From assembly GCA_037176905.1 (NCBI GenBank), contig JBBBWG010022890.1, positions 1 through 64,000 of the forward strand: a stretch of 64,000 bases of DNA, written 5' to 3'. Below are positions 1-13,200 of the stretch, one piece after another. Made by a program: the position numbers and the translations under genes. This DNA comes from Azolla pinnata. Taxonomy: Eukaryota; Streptophyta; Polypodiopsida; Salviniales; Salviniaceae. Numbering within the stretch: position 1 is the stretch's first letter; every line of letters starts with the position of its first letter. The notes under the pieces are model-generated. The model was not told the DNA's origin, ran no database searches, and saw nothing but the letters and a program-made list of their open reading frames with translations.

Positions 1-1825
1 GCTAAAAGTAAGTAAAATGTCTCTAATTTTGGCTGTTCTAGGGTTGTCGATCTCAAATGGAAATTCTTGGTTTGGAACTAAGGCTTGAGATTCTGTGGAC
101 AGCTTCATTATGGTAAAATTTTCCCGGATGTGCTCCATGAAATGATTCCCCAGACATGCTGAGAAAATGGATGCCTTGTCTTATCCAGAGGCGCCACATG
201 CTCATGCCGATCGATGGCTGTCCAGCAAGCAAGCAGCATGTTCGACGGCATCCATCCGTCGGCACTAAATCAACGGACATGAAGGAGCACGACGAAGAAA
301 CGGGGCGATGATAAATCACTCTGTAAGTTGTAGGTGTAGTTAGCCTGCTGTCATTGGTCAAACGAGCGTGCATCGAGCACCGGAATCGTTTGTTTGGCGA
401 CGTTCAAGTGTCTTGATTGATGACCGAAACGCCCGGCCATTGAATTCGGTAGAAGCTCGACTATAGCGAAATCGTTCTTCCTTCGCAAGATAGGGGTCTT
501 TTTACGCGCAAGAAAATATACACCCTCCGGAGACCAATCGCGCCGTCTTCCCAAAACGCCTGTATTTTTGCACCCCGACTATAATATATACGGCAAGCTT
601 TGGTGCGAGTTTTTGGGAAGAAGCCAGGGAGTTTAGCGGAGTGCGTAGGAGGCAAATCTAGGGACGTGAACGGAATGCATCGTGCGCTCGGTCGGAAACA
701 GCCACGTCCTTGCCGGTGTGCGAGGCTCTCGCTCCGTTTTGACGATCGTTACTGCACGCTGAGAAGTAGAGGCGATGGGGGGGGGGGGGGGGGCGAAATC
801 TCAATGGGGGCATTTTGAAGATCACGGAAGCGATTAAGAGGATTGAAAGAGTCGAGAAAGGAGCAGGCTGCGATTAAGAAGAGCGGAACAGAACTCGGGG
901 CAGGAGGAAACGGCAGCCGGGATTCGCCGCAGCGATCCGGAGCCCAGCAGAAAATGCGAGAGAAGCATCTCGATTCCCATTCACGAAGGCGAAACCCCCA
1001 ACCGAACGGAATCGATCGACGGCAAGTTTTATACGGGAACAGGGCCCTCGAGAGGAGCCGAACGAATCGCCGCCGACGATGAAACCGCGATCTGTTTTTT
1101 CTTCTTTCGAAGCTGTAGTAGCCGTTTCTCTTTTTAACAGCGGAATCGGAACCGAGAAAGACTAAGCGAGCGGCTGCGATGATGCAACGGAGAAGAAGGA
1201 AGGAAGGAAGAAGCAGAGAGGAGACGAACTCCGAAGCAGAGGGCGGAGCCTGGAAGCGGCAGCTTCGGCTCCGCACGACGAGGGCGGGACCGTAGGCTTG
1301 GTGCCGAGCCGCTTTGGGGCCGCCAAGAGGCTCGGCCCGAGCCTAGGATTTGTGTGTGTCTGTGTCTGTGTCTGTGTGTGTTTCTCGCTTTGGTTCGGTA
1401 GGAATCACCGACGCAGCGGGGGGAGCCTTTACCTGTAGCGCCTGCGCGCTGTCAAGGCCCGGTGTGCTCTGCTGCTGCGAGGCGCGCGTCGCTGCTCGCT
1501 GCTGCTCGAGCAGCTGTCGTTCGTAGCGCACTGCAGAAACGCGGGGGCGGGCGGAAGAGGGAGAAGGAAGAAGGAAGGAAGGAGGGAGCGGGAAGGGGGA
1601 AGCAGGAAGCAGGAAGCAGGAAGCAGGAAGCAGGAAGCAGGAAGCAGGAAGCAGGAAGCCGGAAGCCGGAAGGAGGAAGCAGGAAGCAGGAAGCAGGGAA
1701 GGAAGAAGAAGGAAGCAGGAAGGAGGAAGAAGGAAGCAGGAAGGAGGAAGAAGGAAGCAGGAAGGAGGAAGAAGGAAGAAGGAAGCGGGAAGAAGGAAGC
1801 GGGAAGCAGGAAGGAGGAAGGAGCG
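1..1825. other. Intergenic region and ANP32 leader, no gene recognised
   Basis: No open frame here resembles a known protein, and the frames present are short and repeat-driven. The stretch holds a poly-G run near 778-794, a GTGTCT microsatellite near 1351-1381 and the purine-rich repeat described separately. The last few hundred bases probably contain the promoter and 5' leader of the ANP32-type gene that starts at 1826. The transcription start cannot be placed. Confidence 0.6.
1597..1825. repeat. AGGAAGC 7-bp minisatellite in the ANP32 leader
   Basis: About ten near-perfect copies of AGGAAGC (to about 1690) grade into degenerate GGAAGAAGGAAGC units that stop a few bases before the ATG at 1826. 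The array is almost pure purine on the coding strand. It creates long artefactual open frames on both strands, which were ignored. Confidence 0.85.
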
Positions 1826-3754
1826 ATGGAGGAAGCGTGGGAGAGAGCCGTGGAAGCGGCCTGTGGCGGCGTCGGGGAGCAGGAAGCCGGCACTGTGAGG
1901 TCCCTCACGCTCGACGGCTCCGTGAAGTGCGCCCAGGGTCGGATGCCCGCTCGCCCTCTGCTGGAGCGCTTCTGCAACCTCCGCGTCTTGTCCATCGCCA
2001 ACGTGGGCCTGACCTCGCTCGCCGACTTCCCTTCCCTTCCCCGCCTCCAGCGCCTCGTGCTCAGCGACAACCGCATCTCCTCCGGCCTCCACGCCCTCGT
2101 CTCTGCTCGCCTGCTCGCTCTCCGTGACCTCGACCTCTCCAACAACAAGATCCAGCTCCTCGAAGACCTCGCCCCCCTCTCCCGCCTCAGCCTCGCCTCC
2201 CTCGACCTCTACGAGTGCCCCGTTACCCGCGTCGAAGGCTACCGCTCCAAGGTCTTCCATCTCGTCAAATCCCTCCACTTCCTCGACAAGCTCGACTCCC
2301 ATGGCAACGAAAGACCTGAATCCGACGATGATGACGATGATGATGATGATGACGACGGCGACGACGACGATGATGATGAAGCGGAGGACGAGGACGAGGA
2401 CGAGGAGGAAGATGACGATGATGGCGAAGCGGAGGAGGAGGAGGAGGAAGAAGAAGAGGATCATGGCGGGGGTGATGATGGTGTCGATAATGACGATGAT
2501 GGTGACGATGCTCGCAAGAATGCCCGTTCGTCTGGTAAGCTCCCCCCTTCCTCCTCCTCCAATGGACATTTGCAACAAGAGGACGATGATGACGACGGTG
2601 AAGAAGAAGAAGAGGAGGAGGAGGAGGAGGAGGAGGAGGTAGAAGAAGATGATGATGGGGAGACTAGTGACGAGCTTGACGAAGAAGGCGAAGCTGGCAT
2701 CAACCATGCGCCACCGCCGAACAATGGGTCTGGCTCCGAAGAAGAGGTCGATGATGATGAAGATGAGCAGACTGAGCAGGTTCTGGAAGAGGTACATGAT
2801 GTCGAAGAAAGTGGCAACGATGAAGATGAGGATGATGAAGAAGATGGTACTGGGCAGGCCAGCCCTGAAGTCTCGGATGAAGTAGATGCTCGTGAGGAGG
2901 GTGAAGAGGACAATAGTGAGGTCGGTGATGAGGATGAAGAAGGTGATGAAGGCGTCGAGGATGAAGAAGATGAAGAAGATGACGATGACGAGGAGGAGGT
3001 AAGAGATTCTATCATCTCGATTGCTTGATTTGGATGAGTTCATCTTTGTTGCATATTTGATCCGAAAATTTGTGTTCATGTGTTTGAAAAAAAGGCAAAT
3101 GATCGTTCAAGTTGAACCTTGATAAGTTGCAAGGAATGTTGTTTTTCTTTTTCCTTGTTGATCCAAACAGGTTCCGTCTATGCATTTTCAGTTTGAATTC
3201 CGTATTTGTGAGAAAATGGGGAAATTATTTGTAGGGCCATCGATAAGATGCTAGAGTTGTTATTTTTCATTTTCCCCCCGTTGAGTTGAATGAGATTTTT
3301 TGTGGCATGTTTAGCTCTAAATTTGTGTCCTTGAGCTGAAAAATAGAATGGCTTGTTAAACCTTGGTCAGTCACACAAAATGTTGTGCTCCTTTGTTTCC
3401 CCCCCCCCCCCCCAATTGTTTGACCCAGATTGATTTGACTACTACTAGTATTATCGTTATTATTATCTTGCATATTTAGTTCAAAGTTTTCATTGTCCTG
3501 AAAGATGCAATAAATTGTAGGACCTTGGGACAGAATATCTGGTTCAGCCAATCGCTCAGGCTGAAGATGAGGAAGCTGCGAGTGATTTCGAACCAGGCGA
3601 AGATGATTCTGTAGAGGAAGATGATGACGATGATATCGATGACTTCCCTGAAGATGATGTAGAATCACCTGCAGCAGCTGCAGCGTCAACAAAAAGAAAG
3701 AGAAGCAAAGAAGCGGACGATGAAGAGAAACAGCAGAGACCCCCAAAGAAGTGA
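1826..3754 (+). CDS. ANP32: ANP32-type acidic leucine-rich nuclear phosphoprotein
   Basis: Two exons, 1826-2998 and 3521-3754, joined in phase 0 by a GT-AG intron; 468 residues. Residues about 20-165 form the LRR domain (CNLRVLSIANVGL, LRDLDLSNNKI, LASLDLYECPVT) with its C-terminal cap (VFHLVKSLHFLDKLD). A very long Asp/Glu tail follows, broken once by a Ser-rich linker near residue 240. Exon 2 opens with DLGTEYLVQP and has SDFEPGEDD, both typical of the plant and insect family C-terminus, then a basic KRKRSK / RPPKK nuclear signal. Family members are nuclear histone chaperones and phosphatase or acetyltransferase inhibitors; which role applies here is not visible. The ATG at 1826 is the first in frame next to the LRR start. 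The GAT/GAG repeats coding for the tail make long false frames on the other strand. Confidence 0.92.
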
Positions 3755-5340
3755 TTGTGCAAGAATGTTCCATCTTGTGAAAGAGTATGTCCATTTGCAA
3801 AGGCACACTTGTGAAAACAGGGGATGAAGGGTCTACCAAAGATGGTGGGTATGAGAAACTCTCACATCCCTTCTTTGATTCTGACATGGATGTATATTCT
3901 TCAGGGTTACCAGGGATCATTTCTTTTTATTTATGTCCTTGGCATTACGATAGGGTTCTTGAGGTGTCCCGGTTCCCTGGTAGACCATGCTCTCTTTTTT
4001 TTTTTTTTGGTTTTTTTAGTGAAGTAGAAGTTTCATCCACCATGGCCTCTGTTGACATGGCACCTGAGTCTTTATACAGGCTTAAATAGCACCAAAGAGT
4101 CGCATACTTGGATTTCCTGTGATGCTAATTTGCTTATATAAGCTTCCTACCAGCCAGTAGCTTAGCCTTTCTGCACTTGAAAAAGGATAGATTGAATTTA
4201 TTATGAACTGGATTCTGTTCTTTCGGTCCATATCTACGGGCTTTCTCTCAGCCTCAAATCGACTGAAGATCGTATGCCTGACTTCTCAGTGTTTCTGTAG
4301 ACCTTGAATGATTGCACTGGCTTCTACGTTCTATTTTGTTCTACAAGATTGGCCCTTCCTCACAACTACTATTCTCATCATGTGGTTCTTAATTTGATGC
4401 ATTGTTACAGCAGACATGCCAAGGGGTAGCCAAAACCTTGGCTTCGATGGATGCAATTTGCATTTCATTCCGAGGTGCATACCAACCAAAAGATATGGAA
4501 CCTTGGCATCTGTGGGTATTTCGAAAGTTGATGCCATTGTTACGAATCATGATGGGCCACTTGGAAACTAACCATTTCCTCCCAAGGTTCTAAATTTGAT
4601 GCCTTGTCATACTAGGAGGCATGGAAATTAACCGTTTTGTAGGTCAGATTCTAGATTCAGTACATTGTTATAATGGACATGCAAAGACCTTGGCTTTTTA
4701 TGATTCATTTGGAGCTTTTCATCTTAATTGTAAGTTCACAATATAGGAATGCTTCATTTGTTGTGAACTGCTCTTCATTACTGTTTCAGAGTACAGATTT
4801 TTACGGGAAATTCTGTGGAGTTTTAGCAGGAGGTCAACATAACAGCAGGCTGGCCCAAACCCTCTTCAGCTGCCAATTCTGTCACAATGATTTCTGCCAA
4901 GTTTTTTGAGAACTTTGGGGTAATGTATTGACTGGTTTTCCGATGAAATGGCGAACTCTGCAAATGGCTCCTTGAAATGTTGTTAAGTTTCTTTAGACCA
5001 TCTACCGACTCTCACTCCCGGCTCATCTTAAACGCATCTAATGAGGTATATAGAGAATTATGATCGCAACGTATTATTAACATCGCAGTAAACAAACACG
5101 ATTAGCAATCTTCGAAGGATGGAAACATTTCTGGCTCTTTATGCTTCGATACACAACAATCTCTGCCAAAAGCATGTGCCTAGGCATCCGCATCTTACGC
5201 GGGTTTGATCAGCAATTTTCAATGGAGAGGATGTAAGCTTTGGAGTACATAGTGCTAGTTCCTTGCAACACGAAAGAGGAGTGCGCTTGCCTCTCAGCTA
5301 GTGAAGAGGGAGGCGGCGGGCTCAGCACTGCAGATCCCTT
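3755..5340 (+). other. 3' region of ANP32 gene and spacer, no gene recognised
   Basis: The sequence is AT-rich with small open frames that match nothing I recognise. The first few hundred bases are probably the ANP32 3' UTR. No RNA gene or transposon end was seen. Confidence 0.5.
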
Positions 5341-5359
5341 GGGCAGATGGAGCATGAAG

Positions 5360-5695
5360 CACAAACCCTAATCTCCGATCCCAAAAACCCTAAAAAAGCT
5401 TCGAACTCCAAAACCCCAAAGACTTGGAACCTTGAAACCCTAAAAGGCTCAAAGCCTCAAAGCCCAGAACCCCAGATATCAATGAACCCGGTTAGCACTT
5501 GCAGGCGGCAGATTGGGGAAAACCCTAATCTGCGAACCCGAAAGCCCTATAAAAGCCTTGGAACTCTAAAAACCCCAAAGGCTTTGGAACCCTGAAACCC
5601 TAAAATCCTGAAACCCTAAAAGCCCGAAACCCTAAAAGCCTGAAACCCTAAAAGCCTGAAACCCTAAAAGCCCGAAACCCTAAACCTCGAAACCC
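5360..5695. promoter_or_regulatory. Telo-box cluster upstream of RPS3
   Basis: At least ten copies of AAACCCTAA/AAACCCTA lie on the + strand. From 5594 to 5690 they form six tandem units of about 18 bp with consensus AAAAGCCYGAAACCCTA. The telo-box is an established promoter element of plant ribosomal protein genes, where it often pairs with site II. The position 250-580 bp before the RPS3 ATG fits that role. The array is denser than a normal promoter needs, so it may also be a degenerate interstitial telomere repeat. Confidence 0.7.
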
Positions 5696-5713
5696 CTAGA
5701 GAGGAGTGAACAA

Positions 5714-5719
5714 GGCCCA
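5714..5719 (-). promoter_or_regulatory. Site II element (GGCCCA) at RPS3
   Basis: GGCCCA, the complement of the TCP-bound site II core TGGGCC, lies 20-30 bases after the last telo-box and about 225 bp before the RPS3 ATG. The telo-box plus site II pair is the classic architecture of plant ribosomal protein promoters. Confidence 0.5.
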
Positions 5720-5807
5720 CATCTTGTAAATTGCGAGAAAATGTCCGGGCTAGTTTTGTAAATAATCCAAACAACGAAGACTTACCCTTTGCCCTAATTC
5801 TCGTAAC

Positions 5808-5852
5808 GAAGAAGAAGAAGAAGAGAAGAAGAAGAAGAAGAAGAAGAAGAGG
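5808..5852 (+). repeat. GAA trinucleotide tract in RPS3 leader
   Basis: A GAAGAAGAA-type purine run, with one GAGAAG interruption, lies 90-135 bases before the RPS3 ATG, followed by GCAGA repeats. It is probably within the transcribed leader. Confidence 0.75.
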
Positions 5853-5941
5853 AAGCAAGAGCAGAGCAGAGCAGAGCAGAAGAAGGAGAGACGACTGCAG
5901 ACGAGCGAGACGGGAACGCACAGGCCTGCTCTCGCGGAATC

Positions 5942-7331
<1,390 letters not shown>

Positions 7332-8253
7332 CCGCCAATCGTAGCTTTATCTGATTTTACTTGGATAGGTCCTCGGAATGATAATATGTAACGCTGGCAG
7401 GCAATGCCTGGTTTCGGTATGAAGCATGGTAATTTGTTTGTTTTTGTTGAGTTATGATGCAGCTGTGTATGTTTCTGAGGCTGCGTTATAAAGAAACACT
7501 CATGATAATTTTTGTAAGGAGAACTTGATGAGTTTCAAAATTTTATCTTTTTAGCAGCTACTCATATCGTTATTGCTGGGTAAGTAGATTTGGCTTTGGG
7601 GATCACTGAACCAATGGTGTTGAATCAAAACTTAAGACATAATTGTGTACTTTCCTGCTGGTGAATAGTGGACTCGAGTTGATCCATAACATTTATTAAT
7701 ATTGCACCTTATAATTTGCATCTTCCCATCTTGAGGAGCTAATATGTGATTCATATCTAACTACAGTGTCACATCTAACTTGTTTGCAGTGTAAGAGATC
7801 TTATTCTTGAAAGCTATCATTCGGTGACTCCATTGGAACATGGGAGTATTTACTGACTGAATATGTCTTGGAAGATGAGAGTGTCATTCCCAGTAGATTA
7901 TGATTGGAGTATTTTGGAAGAACCCAGTAGATTGTGATGAATTTTTTTCCTGCTTCTAATCTAAACTGGATGTAAACATATCATGCCATCTTCAAAAATT
8001 CTCTAAATCTCTACTGCCATGTAAATGACAATTTGCCCAAAGGACTACTTAAAATCAGCCCGAATGACTTGAGTCAAATGGACTGCCTTGAAATCTACTG
8101 TTAAATGAATGGTCTTTGAGTGCTGCACAAATCTGTTTTGACATGGGAGTGCGGGTTGTTCTTTTGATTGTGGTCTCCACTTAGCGATCAGATGTAAGGA
8201 ATAGGTTACTGATCAAAACAGCGTGTCTATCACACAAAAATGAGAACATTAGT
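7332..8253. other. RPS3 3' region and spacer, no gene recognised
   Basis: AT-rich sequence with no supported open frame. The first 150-250 bases are probably the RPS3 3' UTR. The last part runs into the GATC-rich tandem repeat. Confidence 0.5.
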
Positions 8254-8850
8254 AGCAGCAGTTTGATCGATCGATTAGATCGAATTGATTGACCAATTAG
8301 TCCATGGTCTAGTTGATCAGATCTTTTTGAGTGATCATACCATATTGATTTATCGATTGGACTGAACAGAATGAGGAGTTGGGTCGGCAAGGGTAGCAGC
8401 AGTTTGATCGATCGATTAGATTGGATTGATCGACCAATTGGTCCATAGTCTGGTTCATCAGATCTGTTTGATCGATCATACCAAATTGATTGATCGGACT
8501 GAACAGAATAAGGAGTTGGGTCAGCAAGGGTAATAGTAGTTTGATCGACCGGATTGATCGACCAATTGATCCAACAGTCTGGTTGATCAGATCTGTCCGA
8601 TCAAATCATATACCGAATTGATCTATCGATCGGACTAAACAGAAGGAGGAATCGGGTCGGCAAGGGTAGCAGCAACAATTCGATCGATCGAACGAAATGA
8701 GGAGTCGGGTTTGCCGAGAGCAGCAGCGGTTCGATCGATTCATCGATCGATCGATTCGACCAATTCGGATCGAAATCGAACAGAAACACTGTCGATCGAT
8801 CGATTCGACCAATTCGGATCAATCGAACAGAAACACCGCCCGACCGATCA
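8254..8850. repeat. GATC-rich tandem repeat, ~139-bp unit
   Basis: The phrase AGCAGCAGTTTGATCGATCG and its variants recur at 8254, 8395, 8532 and 8671, giving periods of about 141, 137 and 139 bp, followed by a truncated copy near 8700-8740. Units are built from overlapping TCGATCGA and TTGATC palindromes and contain GAACAGAATGAGGAGTTGGG. The last 100 bases hold two copies of a shorter unit around TTCGACCAATTCGGATC. The small open frames are by-products. The type (satellite, or expanded mobile-element end) is unknown. Confidence 0.85.
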
Positions 8851-10237
8851 GGTGCTGGGTTCGATCCTCACATGGCCATCAATCGAATCTAATCCATCCC
8901 TTACATACATAATTCGCATAGTATGCATACATACATACATACGTACATATATGATTGGAAAGGATTTCAAAGGGATAAATCATAAAACTATTTATTTATT
9001 TATTTATTTTTATTATTGTTTTGGTTTGTTTTGTTTAATTTGATTTTTATTTTGTGTTTTTTTTTAATGTGGAAGAAAACACGATAAAAATTCCCCCATT
9101 TTTTCCCATTCTTCGTCCTTCTTCTTCTTCTTCTTCTTCTTCATCTTCTTCTTCTTCCATCTGCATTTCCCTTCCTTCTTCTGCCTCTTGATGCAACAGA
9201 CGGGGCCCCAATCCATCGATGCTCGATCCCTTGACTCCTCCGGAAGAAAGGCCGGTTTCTGTTCGTCGGGGGTGGGGGAGCCGGAGATCCTTCGCTCGCT
9301 TGCGTCTTCGCAGCATCGTTCCAAAGGAAGGATCCGGTCGGAAGGCCCTTCCTTCTCCATCGCCCCCGCGCGCTTGAGATTGTATAGCTTTGCATCGTCG
9401 TCGTTTTCGTCGTCATCGTCGTCATCGTCTTCTTCTTCTTCTCCGTCGGTCGCGCCGTACCCCTCTCATCCCACATTTGAAAGGTATGCCTGTCCCCGCT
9501 ACTCCTGCCGATGCTCCAAATACGTCCACTGTCTTCGCTATAATTAGGGTTGGGATTTTCCTGCATCTTCTGTCTTCACGAGTGCTTGAACATGAATCTT
9601 TCCCGTGTTGGGGTGAAGGTATCAAGAGAAAAACATTTATCGCGTAGGATTACAGTGCTTGGATATAGCCGAATTCTCTCCTCAAAATGAGTAACTCATA
9701 GGCAGTCTGTAAAGGTCTGGTTTTCTTCCTCGTTTTCTTCCCAAGTCGGGCCATCCCGACGCCTGAAAACTGCTGTTTCTTTTCCAAGCACTGCGTTGTA
9801 GCTTTGTTGTTTATCACTGAACTTCTGGCTGTAGGATACTTATCGAGCTTCAAAATATTCTGCTTTCTTTTCATAGAATTCTCTAGGTTAAAGAAAGATT
9901 GCAGGAGGTACTTTGTTTCATGCCATACTTAGATCAAAGGAGATGATCAAGCAGGACTGTTCTCCTCCCATAACATGAGCAGGCTAAAGAGAAGGGCATG
10001 TGATGAAGGCTGTTTTTCTTTCATAGAGTATCATGTAGAAATTGCTTCAGAGACTTAAACGGGGTATGTTTTTGCTTTACAGAGTGGTAGATACAAGGCA
10101 AAATAATTGATATCGGCGCCGTTTCATAGAAATTGTGTATTTCTGTGTATGAACCTTACACTCTTCCGCAGAGTAACTCATTGTGATAAAGAAAAGACGC
10201 CCGTGCTGCACAAATATTTATATTGTATCAAGTCGAT
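8851..10237 (+). other. Upstream region and probable 5' leader of OTLD1
   Basis: The stretch has CATA/TTTA microsatellites (8906-9030), a CTT tract (9118-9165) and a CGTCGT run (about 9397-9445). A plausible leader exon ends at a GT donor near 9484 (TTGAAAGGTATG). No coding frame could be supported. Promoter and leader introns of the gene starting at 10238 are likely here. Confidence 0.45.
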
Positions 10238-13200
10238 ATGACTCGTGTAGTGGTTCAGAGAGGCCAAACCTCCTCCAGTTCTTCTACACAATCTAGGTCA
10301 GCCTCATCAGCATCGTCTGTTGCACCAAATCAGCCTTCTATTGGCGCAGCCTCCTCCTCTTCCAATGTGGAGGAAGATGCAAAGAAAGAACCAAAAGAGC
10401 TTGATATGTTAGCTTGTAATGATTTAGCAGGCTCTAGTTATGACTCTTATGGAGAAGCTAAGGAACTTGTAAACCCTGAGAATGGAAATGGTAAAGGGAA
10501 AGAAGCTGTTTTGACATCAATAGAGGGTGATTCAGAGGTTGGCAGAAAACTACTGGCTACGAAGGCCATTGTTTCTGAGCAAGAAAAGGTTAACTTCCAT
10601 TCACTGGATGATGGGCTGGCTGAAGCAAGCTCTCAAGGAATTATGGATGAGCTAAATGGAATAAATATCAGATTAAATACATCCTCTTCGCCTACCCAAA
10701 CGACCATGGATGAGGTGCCATCATCGTCATCATCAAAGTTGGGTGATACGGTACCTGGCTCATCTTCAGTACTCCCATCTGGTATGTTGTCAGCGTCCTC
10801 TAGAAGAACAGGCTTGGGGAGCTCTTTGATTGCAGGAGTTAGAGCACCAATTGGATCATCTCGGAAGAATTGGAAAAGTGTAAGATCTTCCAAAAGTCCA
10901 CCACAGAATTCTCGATCCTCATCGCCAAGATCTTATTCGGAGTCAGACGGATATAATAGTGCCGATGAACAAAATCCGTGGGCATTGACATCATCACGAG
11001 TCTTTGATGATAATGTAAGTCACTTATTGTGGTGCATGGACAATTGAGTATTTTGTCATCTTCCTCTATATGTGATTCAATTATTTGAAGCCGTATCTGC
11101 AGGATGATCGGGAACGGCAGTTTGAAATTGAAATAAAACGTGCAAAGGGCTTGGAAATTCGCAGGATGGTTGGAGATGGAAATTGTCTCTTTCGTGCAGT
11201 TTCCGATCAGGTCTATGGAGATGCTGAAATGCATAGTGACACTCGGCAAATGTGCATAGACTATATGGTATGAATGTTTCTGAACTTTGAAGTAATTGTC
11301 TTATCTCTTTTAATAACAGTTTGTTGTCGAACATTATTTATATGAAACAAAATAGGATAGGTCCAATATGTCAGAGCATACTTTTGTCAATCAGTATGTA
11401 GAGAATGCGATCCAAAATATAGAATCTTTAACATGCATCAATGTGAACATGAACAGAAGTGCACACATCATGTCAGGCTTTTTGAGTCTAAATTATGGTA
11501 CAATGTTTGCATATACAATGTACATAGGTTTCTGTAAATTAGGTTCACAATGCAGGGAAATAGAGCTGCATTTGAGTGCAATATCATTAGATTAAGATGA
11601 AATCAACAGGGTGTGTTGTTGCTGTCAAATTGACTGCTCAATAGAATGAAACTGGCCCCATGTTTTTGGTAGGTTACTGCATCTGGGGTAGGTTCCTGGT
11701 AATTCCTGATGATTTAGTTATTAAGTTTTAACTTCATTGTTGGGGTATGCTCTTGGTATTCCTCGCAGCATCGTGGTGGAGTTGTCACTCTGCTAATGAA
11801 TCTATCTTTCACTTTTGTTTCATTGATCTGGTGCTAGACCAGATTTCTCTTAATCGGTGTTGTTCATTGATCTTTCAGATTTGTCTTAATAGATGTCCAT
11901 TACTTCTTTTGGTGCCTAGATCAGTGTCTATATCTGTGCATGTGTCGATGCTAGGTGCCAGAGTGAAGTGTTGTGCAGGATGACAGCTATAGCCTATTTT
12001 TCCACAATGTTTCTCTTGGGTTTTTTTCCCAGATGAGCTCTTTTCTTTTCTGAATTCATTGGCACATTACATGCGTGCACCATGGCTTATCCGGAGAAGT
12101 TTATTGTTTCTGTATGTGGAGTGAAATTTACATAGTGCATTAAATATGACCTCGTCATAGGTGTAATGTTGCTTACTATTTCCCCCTCAGTAGGCTTAGA
12201 GAATTATCGGTAATTTTCACAATGTTGGAACTTCCAGGTTGAGCAAGTTGAGCTCTTCTGTACCCATAGATACTTTGCTTGAACAGTAGAAGTCATATAC
12301 TGTAACATTGTTGTTTTTCTTTGTTCTCATAGGAAAAAGAAAGAGATCATTTCTCCCAGTTCGTCACTGAGAGTTTCTCATCATATTGCAAAAGGAAGCG
12401 AAGGGATAAGGTATGGGTTTGTCTTGTGAATGCATGGGATATACCATGCGTATTACTTTATCTTTCTGAGTACACAATTGGCAGGCTTGGGAAAAGTTTT
12501 ATTCCCATGACCCGTCAATGTTGTACCTCAATATTTTGTTGCACACATGGTTCTAAATATTTGGACTTTTGGTGATTCAGATATTTGGCAACAACTTAGA
12601 AATCCAAGCCATGGCAGAGATGTATAATCGACCTATTCACATTTATTCTTATGGCATAGGTAATTTCGTAACTGTGGTGGCTGTGTGTGGCACTTTTGCT
12701 CAGGCAATTGACATGTTCTGCTGTCTGTATTGCTTTGCAAAGCAGAACCCAGAAATATTTTTCAGAGCAACTATGAAACTGACTTGCCACCCATTCGCTT
12801 AAGCTATCATCGGGGGAACCATTACAACTCTCTTTTTGATCCTCTTAGGCCGACAGTTGGGGCAGGGCTTGGCTTTGGAAGCCTTCATGGGGTGAGCCTC
12901 AACACTCAATTCTCACTTGTTCCAACTGATTTTTTTCTTAAATATGTTTCTCTATTCTCTGGTTAATTGGGGATGTAAATTGTTCGTGTCCTTGCTTGAG
13001 TGGCTAGAAAAAAGTATTAATTGATCAAGATGCCAATTAAGAGAGTACATTGCTTGAAGAACTTCGATATATATGTTTTCACAAGGTTTTCATGGCCAAT
13101 TCAATAAAATGTAGGAGTGTTTATTAGGAATTCCCTGTCATCTCCAAAGTTGAGAGCAATAATGAGAAAAACATGTGCATGGGAGTCCTTATCTGGCCAA

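Noticed and set aside
1343-3079. 578-codon open frame on the minus strand
   Set aside because: Antisense to the Asp/Glu-coding repeats of ANP32 and its leader minisatellite.
8254-8850. CRISPR-like regular repeat
   Set aside because: The whole unit repeats with no unique spacers, and the genome is a plant's.
8855-8870. B-box-like GGGTTCGATCC after the GATC repeat
   Set aside because: No A box at the right distance and no cloverleaf; the GATC-rich background makes such matches by chance.
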